The notes under the pieces: generated by a model | What the model saw: only the letters and a program-made list of their open reading frames with translations | What the model was told of the DNA's origin: nothing | Databases searched by the model: none | Part shown: one piece after another, positions 39,201 to 48,088 of the stretch | How the letters are laid out: the number at the start of each line of letters is the position of its first letter | Position numbering within the stretch: position 1 is the stretch's first letter | Made by a program: the position numbers and the translations under genes | DNA from: a virus | Strand: one strand, 5' to 3' | DNA: 64,000 nt | IMG/VR virus record: IMGVR_UViG_3300046170_000274 | Location: 1-64,000 of that record

Positions 39201-40710
39201 CGTTAGAAAGTTTCCTTTACTTGGTAATTTCGTAGCGTTTATGTCAGAAATGTATAGAAACTCTTTTCAAATTGTAAGAGGTGCATTAAGAAAAATGCAA
39301 TCACAAAACCCTTACATTAGACAAATTGGTGCAAGACAATTAATTGGTTTTACAACAACTGTTGGTATTGCAACACCAGTTGCTATGGAATCTGCACATA
39401 AAATGACAGGAATAACAAAAGAAATGTATCAAGCATATAAAGATAGATTTGCACCTGAATATGAAAAAGCATCAGAGGTAATGCCAGTTACAGAACAACA
39501 AGAAGATAGATCATGGAAAGCAAGTAATCTGTCTTATTTATTACCATACGATGCGGTAACAGCACCTTTTAAAGCTGCTATGCAAACATTAGCAGAAGGT
39601 AGAGATACAGACGAAGGTGTAGTTAAATTATATACAAGTGCACTTAATTCTTTTTTTCAAAAAGCAGTTGAGCCTTTTATACAGCCATCTATTGCTTTTG
39701 AAACATCACAAGAATTAATACCAAACAACGATGGTCAATTTAGAACTAAAGCAGGTGGATTAATTGCAGATATAAAAAATGATCCTGATTGGATTAACAA
39801 AGTTATGTACCATATTTATAAAAAAGTAACTCCAACAACTATTAGAAGTGCGGAAGAAATAGGTCAAGCGATTGGAAAAGATTTATCTAAGTCAGGTGTA
39901 CAAAGAGATTTATGGGATACTGTAGTTAAAATTATGACAGGTTTTAGTGTAACCAAACAAGATCCTTATCAATCAATGAGATTTAAAGTAGGTGGATATG
40001 CAGGTGATATGCAAAATGCTAGACAAGCATTTACTAACGATATTATTAGCGCTAAAAATTTACAAAGTGATATGAGATTATTATCAAGAGGTTTACCAGG
40101 AGAAACTTTTACAAGAGAATATGAAAAACTACAATCTAATAACTATAGAATATTATCAGAAGCATACAAAGACATACAAGCTTTACGTACTTTAAATTTT
40201 ACTGACAAAGAAATAAGAGATCTTATATCAGGTAGAAGAGCTTTTTCTAAACGAGATGTTAACATGTTGATGTTAGGAACATTTGTACCAGAAAATGTTC
40301 CAAACTTTAAAAAAGATTCTGCAGTTGCTAACGCTGTTAAAAATATAAACAGAGAGTTAGATACAAATTATACTATAAATGATTTTATAAATAGACCAGA
40401 ACTATTTCAGATAAGAAATAAATATATGAATATACCACTTGGTTTAAATGAAACAGACAGAGAAGAGTTTTTAAGATCTACAATTGATAGAAAAATAGAA
40501 ACTATGGAACCTAAAATAGAAGAAAATATAAAGAGAATAGATGATCAACAAAGTTTTAAACCACCAGCACCTGCGTCAAATTTTTTACCAGACCCTCAAA
40601 TAGCCAACATGTTTGCACAAAATGTTGACCCAACAACAAACTTGACAAGGACGGAGACTGCATTACTATCACCAGAAGAACAACTTATAAGACAAAGGTT
40701 AAGAACATAA
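36229..40710 (+). CDS. Giant internal/ejection protein (at least six frameshifts)
   Basis: Consecutive open segments starting at 36229 (MARDETTIQPFLKNALEKAP) and running to 40710 together make ~1,490 residues. Breaks lie near 36993 (one extra G), 37925, 38055, 38340-38450, 38770 and 38870. Visible: hydrophobic stretches (SILTQYGTGFALAQKIAKKV; FLGALTLVGPTFKGASKVVG), long helices, and a C-terminal Pro-rich end. Size, helical nature and position just before lysis genes match the T7 gp16-like ejection protein. No clear lytic transglycosylase motif seen. Confidence 0.6.
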
Positions 40711-40790
40711 TGATAAACAAAATTAAAAGTTTGGGCGGTGTGATAGGTATATCCTATCGGGTTTCTTTTGTAGCGGGGGTTACAAAATAA
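40710..40790 (+). CDS. Tiny basic/hydrophobic peptide, 26 residues
   Basis: ATGA overlap with the previous stop and TAATG overlap with the next gene; MINKIKSLGGVIGISYRVSF. A GATAGG/CCTATC hairpin (40742-40758) lies inside. Could be a lysis-related peptide or simply a spacer; weakly supported. Confidence 0.35.
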   Translation: MINKIKSLGGVIGISYRVSFVAGVTK

Positions 40791-40969
40791 TGGCTAAAAG
40801 ATCTGCATTACAGAAAATAGACGACCATGAAAAACTGTGTCGTATTATGCAGAAACAAACTTTTGAGCAAATCAAAGAAGTTAAAGAACGTTTAGCACGT
40901 ATGGAGAAGATGATAATAGGAGGAGCATTTGGAATATGTATTGCACTCTTATTAAACATGCTTAAATAA
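40790..40969 (+). CDS. XhlA/holin-accessory-like membrane protein
   Basis: 59 residues: coiled-coil MQKQTFEQIKEVKERLARME, then one C-terminal membrane segment (IIGGAFGICIALLLNMLK). This layout matches XhlA-type lysis accessory proteins. It is followed after 2 bases by the endolysin gene. Confidence 0.6.
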   Translation: MAKRSALQKIDDHEKLCRIMQKQTFEQIKEVKERLARMEKMIIGGAFGICIALLLNMLK

Positions 40970-40971
40970 AA

Positions 40972-41448
40972 ATGGAACTATCTCGTAATTTTACACTTCA
41001 AGAATTAATTAAATCAGATACAGCTATCCGTTTGGATATCAATAACAATCCTAACTCAGGTCAGATAGAAAAACTAAAAGCACTTTGTGAAAATATTTTA
41101 CAGCCGGTACGTGATCACTTCGGTAGAGTAAAGGTGACGTCAGGGTTCCGTAGCGAGCAGCTGTGCCTAAAAATAGGTAGCTCGATCAACAGCCAACATG
41201 CAAAAGCTGAGGCGGCAGATTTCGAATGTATGGGAACTGACAATGCTGAATTAGCTGATTGGATTTATGCAAACCTAGAATTTGATCAATTGATACTCGA
41301 GTTCTACACGCCAGGCGAACCTAACTCGGGATGGATACACTGTAGTTACACTACAGACAAACCTAGAAAACAATTTTTGTGGGCTTACAAATCAGAAGGT
41401 AAGACTAAATACAAACCTGTAATTGGAAAAGCTAGAGATTTAGTTTAA
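40972..41448 (+). CDS. Endolysin, M15-family peptidase
   Basis: 158 residues. TLQELIKSDTAIRLDINNNP, VTSGFRSEQLCLKIGSS, zinc motif NSQHAKAEAADFE (H and D ligands) and SGWIHCSYT (H ligand) give the H-x6-D...H signature of D-Ala-D-Ala/L-Ala-D-Glu peptidases of the M15_3 group. It would cut peptidoglycan cross-bridges. No signal peptide, so it depends on the holin. Confidence 0.82.
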   Translation: MELSRNFTLQELIKSDTAIRLDINNNPNSGQIEKLKALCENILQPVRDHFGRVKVTSGFRSEQLCLKIGSSINSQHAKAEAADFECMGTDNAELADWIYANLEFDQLILEFYTPGEPNSGWIHCSYTTDKPRKQFLWAYKSEGKTKYKPVIGKARDLV

Positions 41449-42878
41449 ATCCAATCTTTTAATTCTTCACCCATAACTTCAGATGCAATATTTATTTTAT
41501 CTCTTAAAGCCTTCACAATCTTCTCGTCAACGGTATCCTCGGAAATTAAATCGATGTAAGTTACTGTTTTCTTTTGTCCTATTCTGTGTGCTCGGTCTTC
41601 TGACTGTAGTCTCTTTTCTAGATCATAACTATTAGAATAATATATAACAGTATTAGCTTGTGTAAGTGTAATACCATAACCACCTGTTTGAGGTGTACCA
41701 ATAATAAATCTACACTCTGGATCGTTTTGAAACTTACGAATATTATCTTGTCTATCTTCTTGTGGTGTCAAACCATAATAATGAACAAAAGAATTAGCAC
41801 CATACTTTTTAGTTAACGCTTTCATTATATCACTTACACTTGTTTGATAGTTAGCCCATATAATAACTTTACCATCTGTATCTTCTAAAATAGACATTAA
41901 TTCATTAAGTCTATTACTTTCAACTTGTTGTGTGGTCCCATCATCAGCGGTTACATAACCACAAGTTATTTGATGTAGTCTCATTAACTGTGTTAGTACA
42001 GTCATAGTAGTTGTAACTTTACCAGTTTAAATGTGCAATAGCTTGTTCTTTCATTTGTTCATATATCTTTTTTTGATCTGGTGTCAAAGATATGTGACGT
42101 TTAATAAATACTTTTGGTGGTAAGTCTAGACAGTCTTCTTTTAGTACTCTGTAAGAAAATTCTTTTACTGTATCTGATAACTCACCCAAATGTCTAAACT
42201 CTTTTACTACTTGAATAGATCTACCTCTTACATGCATTGTTTTCATTTCTGCATAACGATTACGAAAACTGTAGTATGAAGCAAAGTCCAATAACCACGG
42301 ATCAAGGAACTCACACTGAGTATATAAATCAAGTGGGTTTTTTGTAATAGGAGAACCAGGTCATAATTCTTTTGTACTTAGCATTCTAAACCAATTTTAA
42401 TAATATTTTTAGTTCTTTTAGCAGTAGGTGTTTTGATTGTAGTAGACTCATCAATAGCCATTAAAGCTTTGTGTGAGTTAATAAATTTATTTGCAAACTT
42501 AACACCTTTTTCTGTCGACAACGCTTCAACATTCATAATTAAAATATGCAATGCAGTTTCTATTTCAAACAAAGATTCTAATTTTTCTTGTTGTGTTTTT
42601 GTAATATTAGGTTGCCACAATATAGACACATTTTCTATATGGTCAGGTAAGTGTGTAGGTAGTTCTTGTTCGTACCAAGTTTTAACAACACCTTTTGGTG
42701 CAACAATTAACACACCATCAATCTTGCCTTTGTCATATAACATAGCAACATTATCTATTAACACTTTTGTTTTGCCTGTACCCATTTCCATAAAGTATGC
42801 AAAGTTTTCTTTGTTCCAAGATTTTTCCAACGCAGTTAATTGATGTGCGTATGGTTTAGTTTTAAATTTATAATTCAT
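41445..42878 (-). CDS. Snf2-type superfamily 2 DNA helicase (at least two frameshifts)
   Basis: Reading leftward from 42878: YAHQLTALEKSWNKENFAYF, Walker A MGTGKTK, MAIDESTTIKT (motif II, DEST), then breaks near 42370 and 42010, DFASYYSFRNRYAEMKTM, and the C-terminal lobe GKVIIWANYQTSVSDIM, PQTGGYGITLTQANTVIYYS, RLQSEDRAHRIGQKKTVTYI (motif VI). ~477 residues intended. Such proteins translocate on dsDNA; a role in phage recombination or replication is likely. Convergent with the endolysin gene, whose stop it overlaps. Confidence 0.85.
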
Positions 42879-42899
42879 AATTTATTTTCTTCTTTCTAG

Positions 42900-42936
42900 T
42901 TGACAAATATATAAACATGTTTATATTGCTTGTCAA
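42900..42936. promoter_or_regulatory. Bidirectional promoter around a palindrome
   Basis: Rightward: TTGACA 42900-42905, 16 nt, TATATT 42922-42927. Leftward: TTGACA 42936-42931, 17 nt, TATATA 42913-42908. Both share a perfect 14-bp palindrome ATAAACATGTTTAT (42911-42924) that overlaps both -10 boxes, an ideal operator. Rightward transcripts would start about 42934, next to the ATG at 42936. Confidence 0.75.
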
Positions 42937-43307
42937 TGTCAGAAAGCAATAAAAAAACTACAGTGTATGTAGTACAAGAAATAGCAGGAACAAGATTTAA
43001 TAGTCCTAAAATAAATATTACGGGTGCATTAGAATATGGTGACTTTAAATTTTTGTTACCAGAATTATCACAGCTTATGTGGTCTCCTGGTCCTTTAATA
43101 TTTCAATTAAGAAAACTTTTAAAAGACTACACACCAGATGATTATTTATTATTAGTTGGTGATCCTGCGATCATTGGAGTTGCATGCTCTATTGTTTCTG
43201 ATATTACAAATGGTAAATACAAATTAATTAAATGGGATAGACAAGAAAGAAAATACTATCCTATAGAAATAAATTTATACGAGAAAGGAAAGATAGATGA
43301 CAATTAA
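42936..43307 (+). CDS. Early protein of unknown function, probably leaderless
   Basis: 123 residues from ATG 42936 (MSESNKKTTVYVVQEIAG). An upstream TTG is rejected because the predicted transcription start is at ~42934; no ribosome-binding site exists. Contains LLPELSQLMWSPGPLIFQLR and DDYLLLVGDPAIIGVACSIV. A first-gene position in the replication operon. Function unknown. Confidence 0.6.
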   Translation: MSESNKKTTVYVVQEIAGTRFNSPKINITGALEYGDFKFLLPELSQLMWSPGPLIFQLRKLLKDYTPDDYLLLVGDPAIIGVACSIVSDITNGKYKLIKWDRQERKYYPIEINLYEKGKIDDN

Positions 43308-43848
43308 TTTTGAACAAGACCAACAAGATGCAATGAAGAAAACTGAAAATATTCGGTCTCTTGCAGATCAAGTAGAAATGTTAGAAGGTTTGCACAAAAG
43401 AATAGAAGCAAGTGAAACTAACATTAAAGATTTAAAAAAAGAATACCAACGTATATCAGGTGAGGTTATACCAACCATGATGAGCGAGATGGGTTTAGCA
43501 GAATTAAAACTTCAAGATGGATCACATCTTAAAGTTTCAACGTCGTATCGTGCTACTATTACAGAAGCAAATAAAGAAGCGGCGTTTAACTGGCTTCGGG
43601 ACAATGGACTAGGTGATATTATTAAGAACGAGATCTTGGTATCATTTGGTCGTAACGAGGATAACAAGGCAGCATCATATGCTGAACTTGCAAAGGGTCA
43701 AGGGTTTCAACCGACACAAAAGATGAAGGTTGAGCCTATGACTCTGAAAGCGCTAGTCCGTGAGCGTATTGAGGCAGGTAAAGAAATGCCAACGGAAATC
43801 TTTGGGGTATTCTCAGAGAATAAGACAACAATAAAAAGGAACAAATAA
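43297..43848 (+). CDS. Replication-region protein of unknown function
   Basis: 183 residues: an N-terminal coiled coil (LEGLHKRIEASETNIKDLKK), then beta (LKLQDGSHLKVSTSYRATIT) and MTLKALVRERIEAGKEMPTE. This arrangement is common in phage early operons; possibly a nucleoid- or nuclease-modulating protein. Overlaps the preceding gene by 11 bases. Confidence 0.55.
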   Translation: MTINFEQDQQDAMKKTENIRSLADQVEMLEGLHKRIEASETNIKDLKKEYQRISGEVIPTMMSEMGLAELKLQDGSHLKVSTSYRATITEANKEAAFNWLRDNGLGDIIKNEILVSFGRNEDNKAASYAELAKGQGFQPTQKMKVEPMTLKALVRERIEAGKEMPTEIFGVFSENKTTIKRNK

Positions 43849-43850
43849 AC

Positions 43851-44603
43851 ATGAACCAAGTAGCAGAAAAAAAGAATAATGCGTTAGCAACATTTGATAT
43901 GGAAGCTGATGCAGCACAAGGCGCTCAGAATATATCGCAAGAAGATCTTGCGTTACCATTCTTAAAAATTCTGGGCCAACTATCACCAGAAGTAAACAAG
44001 CGTGATGGTAAATATGTCGAAGGCGCAGAGCCAGGCAAAATAATAAATACTGTAACTAATGAACTGTATGACACAATACAAGTTGTGCCAGCTCATTACA
44101 AAAGACAATACATTGAATGGCAAGACAGAGGTACCAGTACAGGTGCACCTGTAGCAATTCACGATGCAGATAGTGACATTGTAAGTCAGACGACTAGAGG
44201 TAAAGATTATAAAGATAGATTACCAAATGGTAATTATCTCGATAATACTGCTAGTCATTTTGTATTGACTCTTGGTGATAACCCACAAACAGCTTTGATT
44301 TCTATGAAGTCTACTCAACTTAAAGTTAGTAGAAAGTGGAACTCAATGATGATGGGTATCAAGATGCAAGGTAAAAACGGTTTATTTACACCGCCTACTT
44401 ATAGCCACATTTACAATCTATCTACCGTTCAGATGTCTAATGACAAAGGAACATGGTTTGGTTGGGATGTATCTAAAGTTGGTCCTGTAACAGACAAAGC
44501 TATATATGATATGGCTAAGTCATTTGCAGAATCAGTAGGTAAAGGTGAAATCCAAGCGAAGCACGGATCAGAAGAAACTACAAAAGGTTCTTCAAACTAC
44601 TAA
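43851..44603 (+). CDS. Putative single-strand DNA-binding protein
   Basis: 250 residues. EDLALPFLKILGQLSPEVNK, IINTVTNELYDTIQVVPAHY, YIEWQDRGTSTGAP and a Ser/Tyr-ending acidic tail. I associate this pattern with phage replication genes called ssDNA-binding; the OB fold itself cannot be shown here. Between early regulator-like gene and primase. Confidence 0.45.
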   Translation: MNQVAEKKNNALATFDMEADAAQGAQNISQEDLALPFLKILGQLSPEVNKRDGKYVEGAEPGKIINTVTNELYDTIQVVPAHYKRQYIEWQDRGTSTGAPVAIHDADSDIVSQTTRGKDYKDRLPNGNYLDNTASHFVLTLGDNPQTALISMKSTQLKVSRKWNSMMMGIKMQGKNGLFTPPTYSHIYNLSTVQMSNDKGTWFGWDVSKVGPVTDKAIYDMAKSFAESVGKGEIQAKHGSEETTKGSSNY

Positions 44604-44617
44604 CCAGTATCCTAGGT

Positions 44618-44651
44618 AGTGGGCGTCTAAGCGAGAGTGGAAACGCCCACT
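44618..44651 (+). terminator. Intrinsic terminator before primase gene
   Basis: AGTGGGCGT (44618-44626) pairs with ACGCCCACT (44643-44651), 9 bp with a 16-nt loop, followed by TTTATTTT. A classic rho-independent signal, probably an attenuator that reduces primase expression relative to the binding protein. Confidence 0.8.
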
Positions 44652-44661
44652 TTTATTTTGT

Positions 44662-46155
44662 ATGATAGAAAGATTTAAAAATATATTTTATGGATTAGAC
44701 CGTGCACATGGTGTCACTTTAGTTGGTGAATCAAATGGTGACGGCAACAAGATCAAAGGTAAATCGTTTGTTAAACGAGAACCAGTCACAGATGAGTTGT
44801 GGCAAAAGCATTTAGATGGTGCTAACAGTTTAGGTATTATACCAATCAATGATGACAACAAATGTAAGTGGGGATGTATAGACATTGACTCATACGCAGA
44901 GTTTGATCACAAACAATTAATAAATAAAATAAAACAATTTCAATTACCATTAGTCGTATGTAGATCAAAGTCTGGTGGTGCTCATGTATTTTTATTTACA
45001 GAAGATTATGTATCAGCAGGTTTGATGCAAGATAAATTAAATGAGATTAGATCTGTATTAGGTTATGGTGGATCAGAAGTATTTCCAAAACAAAGAGAAT
45101 TAAAATCAAAAGATGATACAGGAAACTTTTTAAATTTACCATACTTTAATTGTGGTCAGACAACAAGATATGCCTTTATGGAGGATGGCGAAGCTGCTAG
45201 TATAGATGCTTTTTTTGAACTCTACGAAAGACATAAACAACAAGACATTAGCAAGATAGAAATTAAAAGACCAGAGACACCATATTCTGATGGACCACCA
45301 TGTATAGAATTAATGGCACAAAATAAAATTGGTGAAGGTGGTAGAAATAATGCACTATTTCATTATGGTGTGTATGCAAAATCTAAATGGCCAGACAATT
45401 GGAAAACAAAAGTAATGATCTTCAATGAGACTGCAATGCAGCAACCATTGTCAGATACAGAAGTACAAATAATTATAAAACAACATGATAAAAAAGAGTG
45501 GGGTTACAAATGTAATGACCAACCTATGTGTAGTTTGTGTGATAAAAAATTATGTAGGTCTAGAAAGTTTGGTATAGGTCAAGAGATAATATTTCCAAGT
45601 CTAACAGATTTACAAGTAGTTAACCTGGAAGAACCTTACTATTACATGAATGTAGATGGAGATAGATTGTATCTAGATTCAGCAAAACATTTAGCTAACC
45701 AAACTTTATTTCAAGAAGAATGTATAAAACAATTAAGAATAAATCCACCAACACTAAAGACAGGTGATTGGAAAAAAATTACTACTGTATTATTAAGTGG
45801 TGCAGAGATCACAGAACCTGCAGAAGGCACAAGTACAAAAGATATATTAAATAATTACCTAGAAGATTATTGTGTAAACAGAATACAAAAAGACGATTAC
45901 GAAGACTTACGTAATGGTGGTACTTATACTAAAGATGGCTTTCATCACTTTGTATTTGATAACTTCTTTAACAACTATCTATCAAGAAAACATTGGAGAG
46001 TTCCATATCAAAGAACATCACAGATGTTAAAAGATGATCTAAACTGTACAACTAAACGTGTAGGTAAAACAAAACTATCTGTGTTTGTTGTAGCTAGGTT
46101 TGATAAGAAAACAGAAACATACAAACCAAAAACATTTAAGAAAGAAAACTACTAA
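44662..46155 (+). CDS. AEP-type primase
   Basis: 497 residues. Motif I WGCIDIDSYAEFD (D-x-D), motif II SKSGGAHVFLF, EVFPKQRELKS and LPYFNCG match the archaeo-eukaryotic primase fold (TOTE-like/PriCT phages). A Cys cluster follows (CNDQPMCSLCDKKLC). C-terminal winged-helix-like part from ~360. It would lay primers for the family A polymerase at ~48 kb. Confidence 0.75.
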   Translation: MIERFKNIFYGLDRAHGVTLVGESNGDGNKIKGKSFVKREPVTDELWQKHLDGANSLGIIPINDDNKCKWGCIDIDSYAEFDHKQLINKIKQFQLPLVVCRSKSGGAHVFLFTEDYVSAGLMQDKLNEIRSVLGYGGSEVFPKQRELKSKDDTGNFLNLPYFNCGQTTRYAFMEDGEAASIDAFFELYERHKQQDISKIEIKRPETPYSDGPPCIELMAQNKIGEGGRNNALFHYGVYAKSKWPDNWKTKVMIFNETAMQQPLSDTEVQIIIKQHDKKEWGYKCNDQPMCSLCDKKLCRSRKFGIGQEIIFPSLTDLQVVNLEEPYYYMNVDGDRLYLDSAKHLANQTLFQEECIKQLRINPPTLKTGDWKKITTVLLSGAEITEPAEGTSTKDILNNYLEDYCVNRIQKDDYEDLRNGGTYTKDGFHHFVFDNFFNNYLSRKHWRVPYQRTSQMLKDDLNCTTKRVGKTKLSVFVVARFDKKTETYKPKTFKKENY

Positions 46156-47640
46156 TGCGTCACATAATTTATGGACCACCAGGTACAGGTAAAACACATA
46201 CATTACTAGGACACATAGAAAAGTTTCTAGCTAACACACCACCAGATAAGATTGGTTATTTTACATTTAGTAAGAACGCTGCACAAGAAGGTAAACAAAG
46301 AGCAGTAGATAAATTTAAATTATCTTATAATGATGTACCATACTTTCAAACACTACATTCATTTTGTTTTAATCAACTTGGTATAAATAGAAACCAGGTA
46401 ATGCAACCAAAGCATTACAAAGAATTATCAGAGAAGATGCAAATAGAGTTAGAAGGTGCAAGACAAGACGAAGACTATGAAGGTATATTTTATTCTCCAG
46501 ATCCATACATACAATTAATAAACTTAGCACGATCAAAAGAGATGGACCCAATAAAATTTTATCATTTGAATAACAACTCAAAGATACAATTAAGTAAATT
46601 AGAAATTATAGTTGAAGAGTTAGAGAACTACAAAGAACAAAATGGTTTGATTGACTTTCCAGATATGCTAGATAAATTTATAGCGAGTGGTGAATCACCA
46701 AGTCTAAGAGTTATGTTTGTAGATGAAGCACAAGATTTAAGTTTGATACAATGGAGATTAGTTAAAAAGATAGAAGAGAAAGCACAAGACTCATACATAT
46801 CAGGTGACGATGACCAGGCCTATATACAGATGGAATGGTGCACATGTAAGTACATTTATAAATTTAGAAGGTGATAGAACTGTACTAGAACAATCACAAA
46901 GGGTACCACAGATACCTTTTCAATTAGCAAACAAGATAATAAAAAAAGTACACAACAGAGTAGAAAAAGAATGGCTACCAAAAGAAGAAGAGGGATCTGT
47001 TTCTTACTGTAGCAATCTTCACGAAGTAGATTTCTCACGTGGTAAATGGTTAGTGTTAGCACAAGCTAACTATATGTTAGCAGGTATTGGAAACATATTA
47101 GATGAAAAAGAATTGTATTGGCAAAGAAGAAATGCTGTACCAAGAGTAAAAAATATCTATGAAATTATATTGAAATGGAATGACTTACGAAAAGGTATAC
47201 CTTTACATTATAATGATGTTAAGAAGATCGCTGCAAAGATGACCAAAGATAATTGGGATCCAAAGTTATTTAAAACAATAATCAAAGATGGTTTCTATGA
47301 CATAGATACTTTGAAAGAGAAGTATGGACTTAACACAGAATCTGAATGGGACGAAGCATTAAATGAAATAGGTGATGAAGATATAAAGAAGATAAAAAAA
47401 TTAATTAAGTCAGGAGAAAACTTAGACAAGAATCCTAGAATTAGTATTTCTACAATACATGGCGTCAAAGGTAATGAACGAGAGAATGTAGTTGTAATAA
47501 CAGACTTGGCTGGTGCAGCATTTATTGATTATGAAAAAGATCCAGATGATACACACAGATTATTTTATGTTGCCTGCACAAGAACAGAAAAAAACTTATA
47601 CATAATAGAACCACAAACTAAAAAGGCATACAATCTATGA
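46155..47640 (+). CDS. UvrD/Rep-like superfamily 1 helicase (one frameshift)
   Basis: Walker A IIYGPPGTGKTHT at the N-terminus, YFTFSKNAAQEGKQRA (motif Ia), FQTLHSFCFNQLG, VMFVDEAQDLS (motif II), SGDDDQA (motif III). The frame is lost near 46820 (an extra T in DDQAIYRWNG) and continues to ISTIHGVKGNERENVVVITD (motif V) and RLFYVACTRTEKNLYI (motif VI). ~495 residues. Starts on the primase stop. A likely replicative or recombination 3'-5' helicase. Confidence 0.85.
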
Positions 47641-47892
47641 CGAACAAAGATATATTTGAGGATGCATTTCCTCAAGACAAACAAATAGGCGGGAGTCACT
47701 ACAAAGACTTTCACATTCAACCCTACGAATTTATTTCAAAGAATGATTTATCATTCTTTCAAGGGCAACGTTGTGAAATATGTTTGTAGATATTTACACA
47801 AAAATGGTGTAGAAGATCTGGAGAAGATTAAACACTATTGTGATTTAGAAATTAAGAAATTGAAAGATATGAAAAATGCCAAGAGCAAGTAA
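47637..47892 (+). CDS. DUF3310 protein (one frameshift)
   Basis: IGGSHYKDFHIQPYEFISKN and LSFFQG, then a shift near 47765 to NVVKYVCRYLHKNGVEDLEK: the DUF3310 signature, as in the C-terminal part of T7 gp1.7 nucleotide kinase. ~85 residues intended. ATGA start overlap with the helicase. Confidence 0.7.
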
Positions 47893-48088
47893 GATTGTAA
47901 AAACTATTAGCATTAATAAAAAATATAAATTTAATCTAGAAATTTATCTAGGACTAGAAGACAAATTCTCATGGGAGATATTTCCTCATGACTATAACGC
48001 GGCTTTATATGCATTTAGCAATAAGGATAAACTTAATAAGACTATAGAGAGTAAACATATCTATGAACCAAAACAAACCAATATTTAA
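47876..48088 (+). CDS. Small replication-region protein
   Basis: 70 residues, basic N-terminus (MPRASKIVKTISINKKYKFN), then acidic. Overlaps DUF3310 and polymerase genes at its ends. Unknown, perhaps an accessory factor. Confidence 0.55.
   Translation: MPRASKIVKTISINKKYKFNLEIYLGLEDKFSWEIFPHDYNAALYAFSNKDKLNKTIESKHIYEPKQTNI

Noticed and set aside
36229-40710. Several separate genes instead of one giant gene
   Set aside because: Segments follow each other without ribosome sites or coupled starts, and at 36993 removal of one G joins the frames seamlessly.
42930-43307. TTG start at 42930 for the early gene
   Set aside because: It lies upstream of the predicted transcription start; ATG 42936 fits the promoter.
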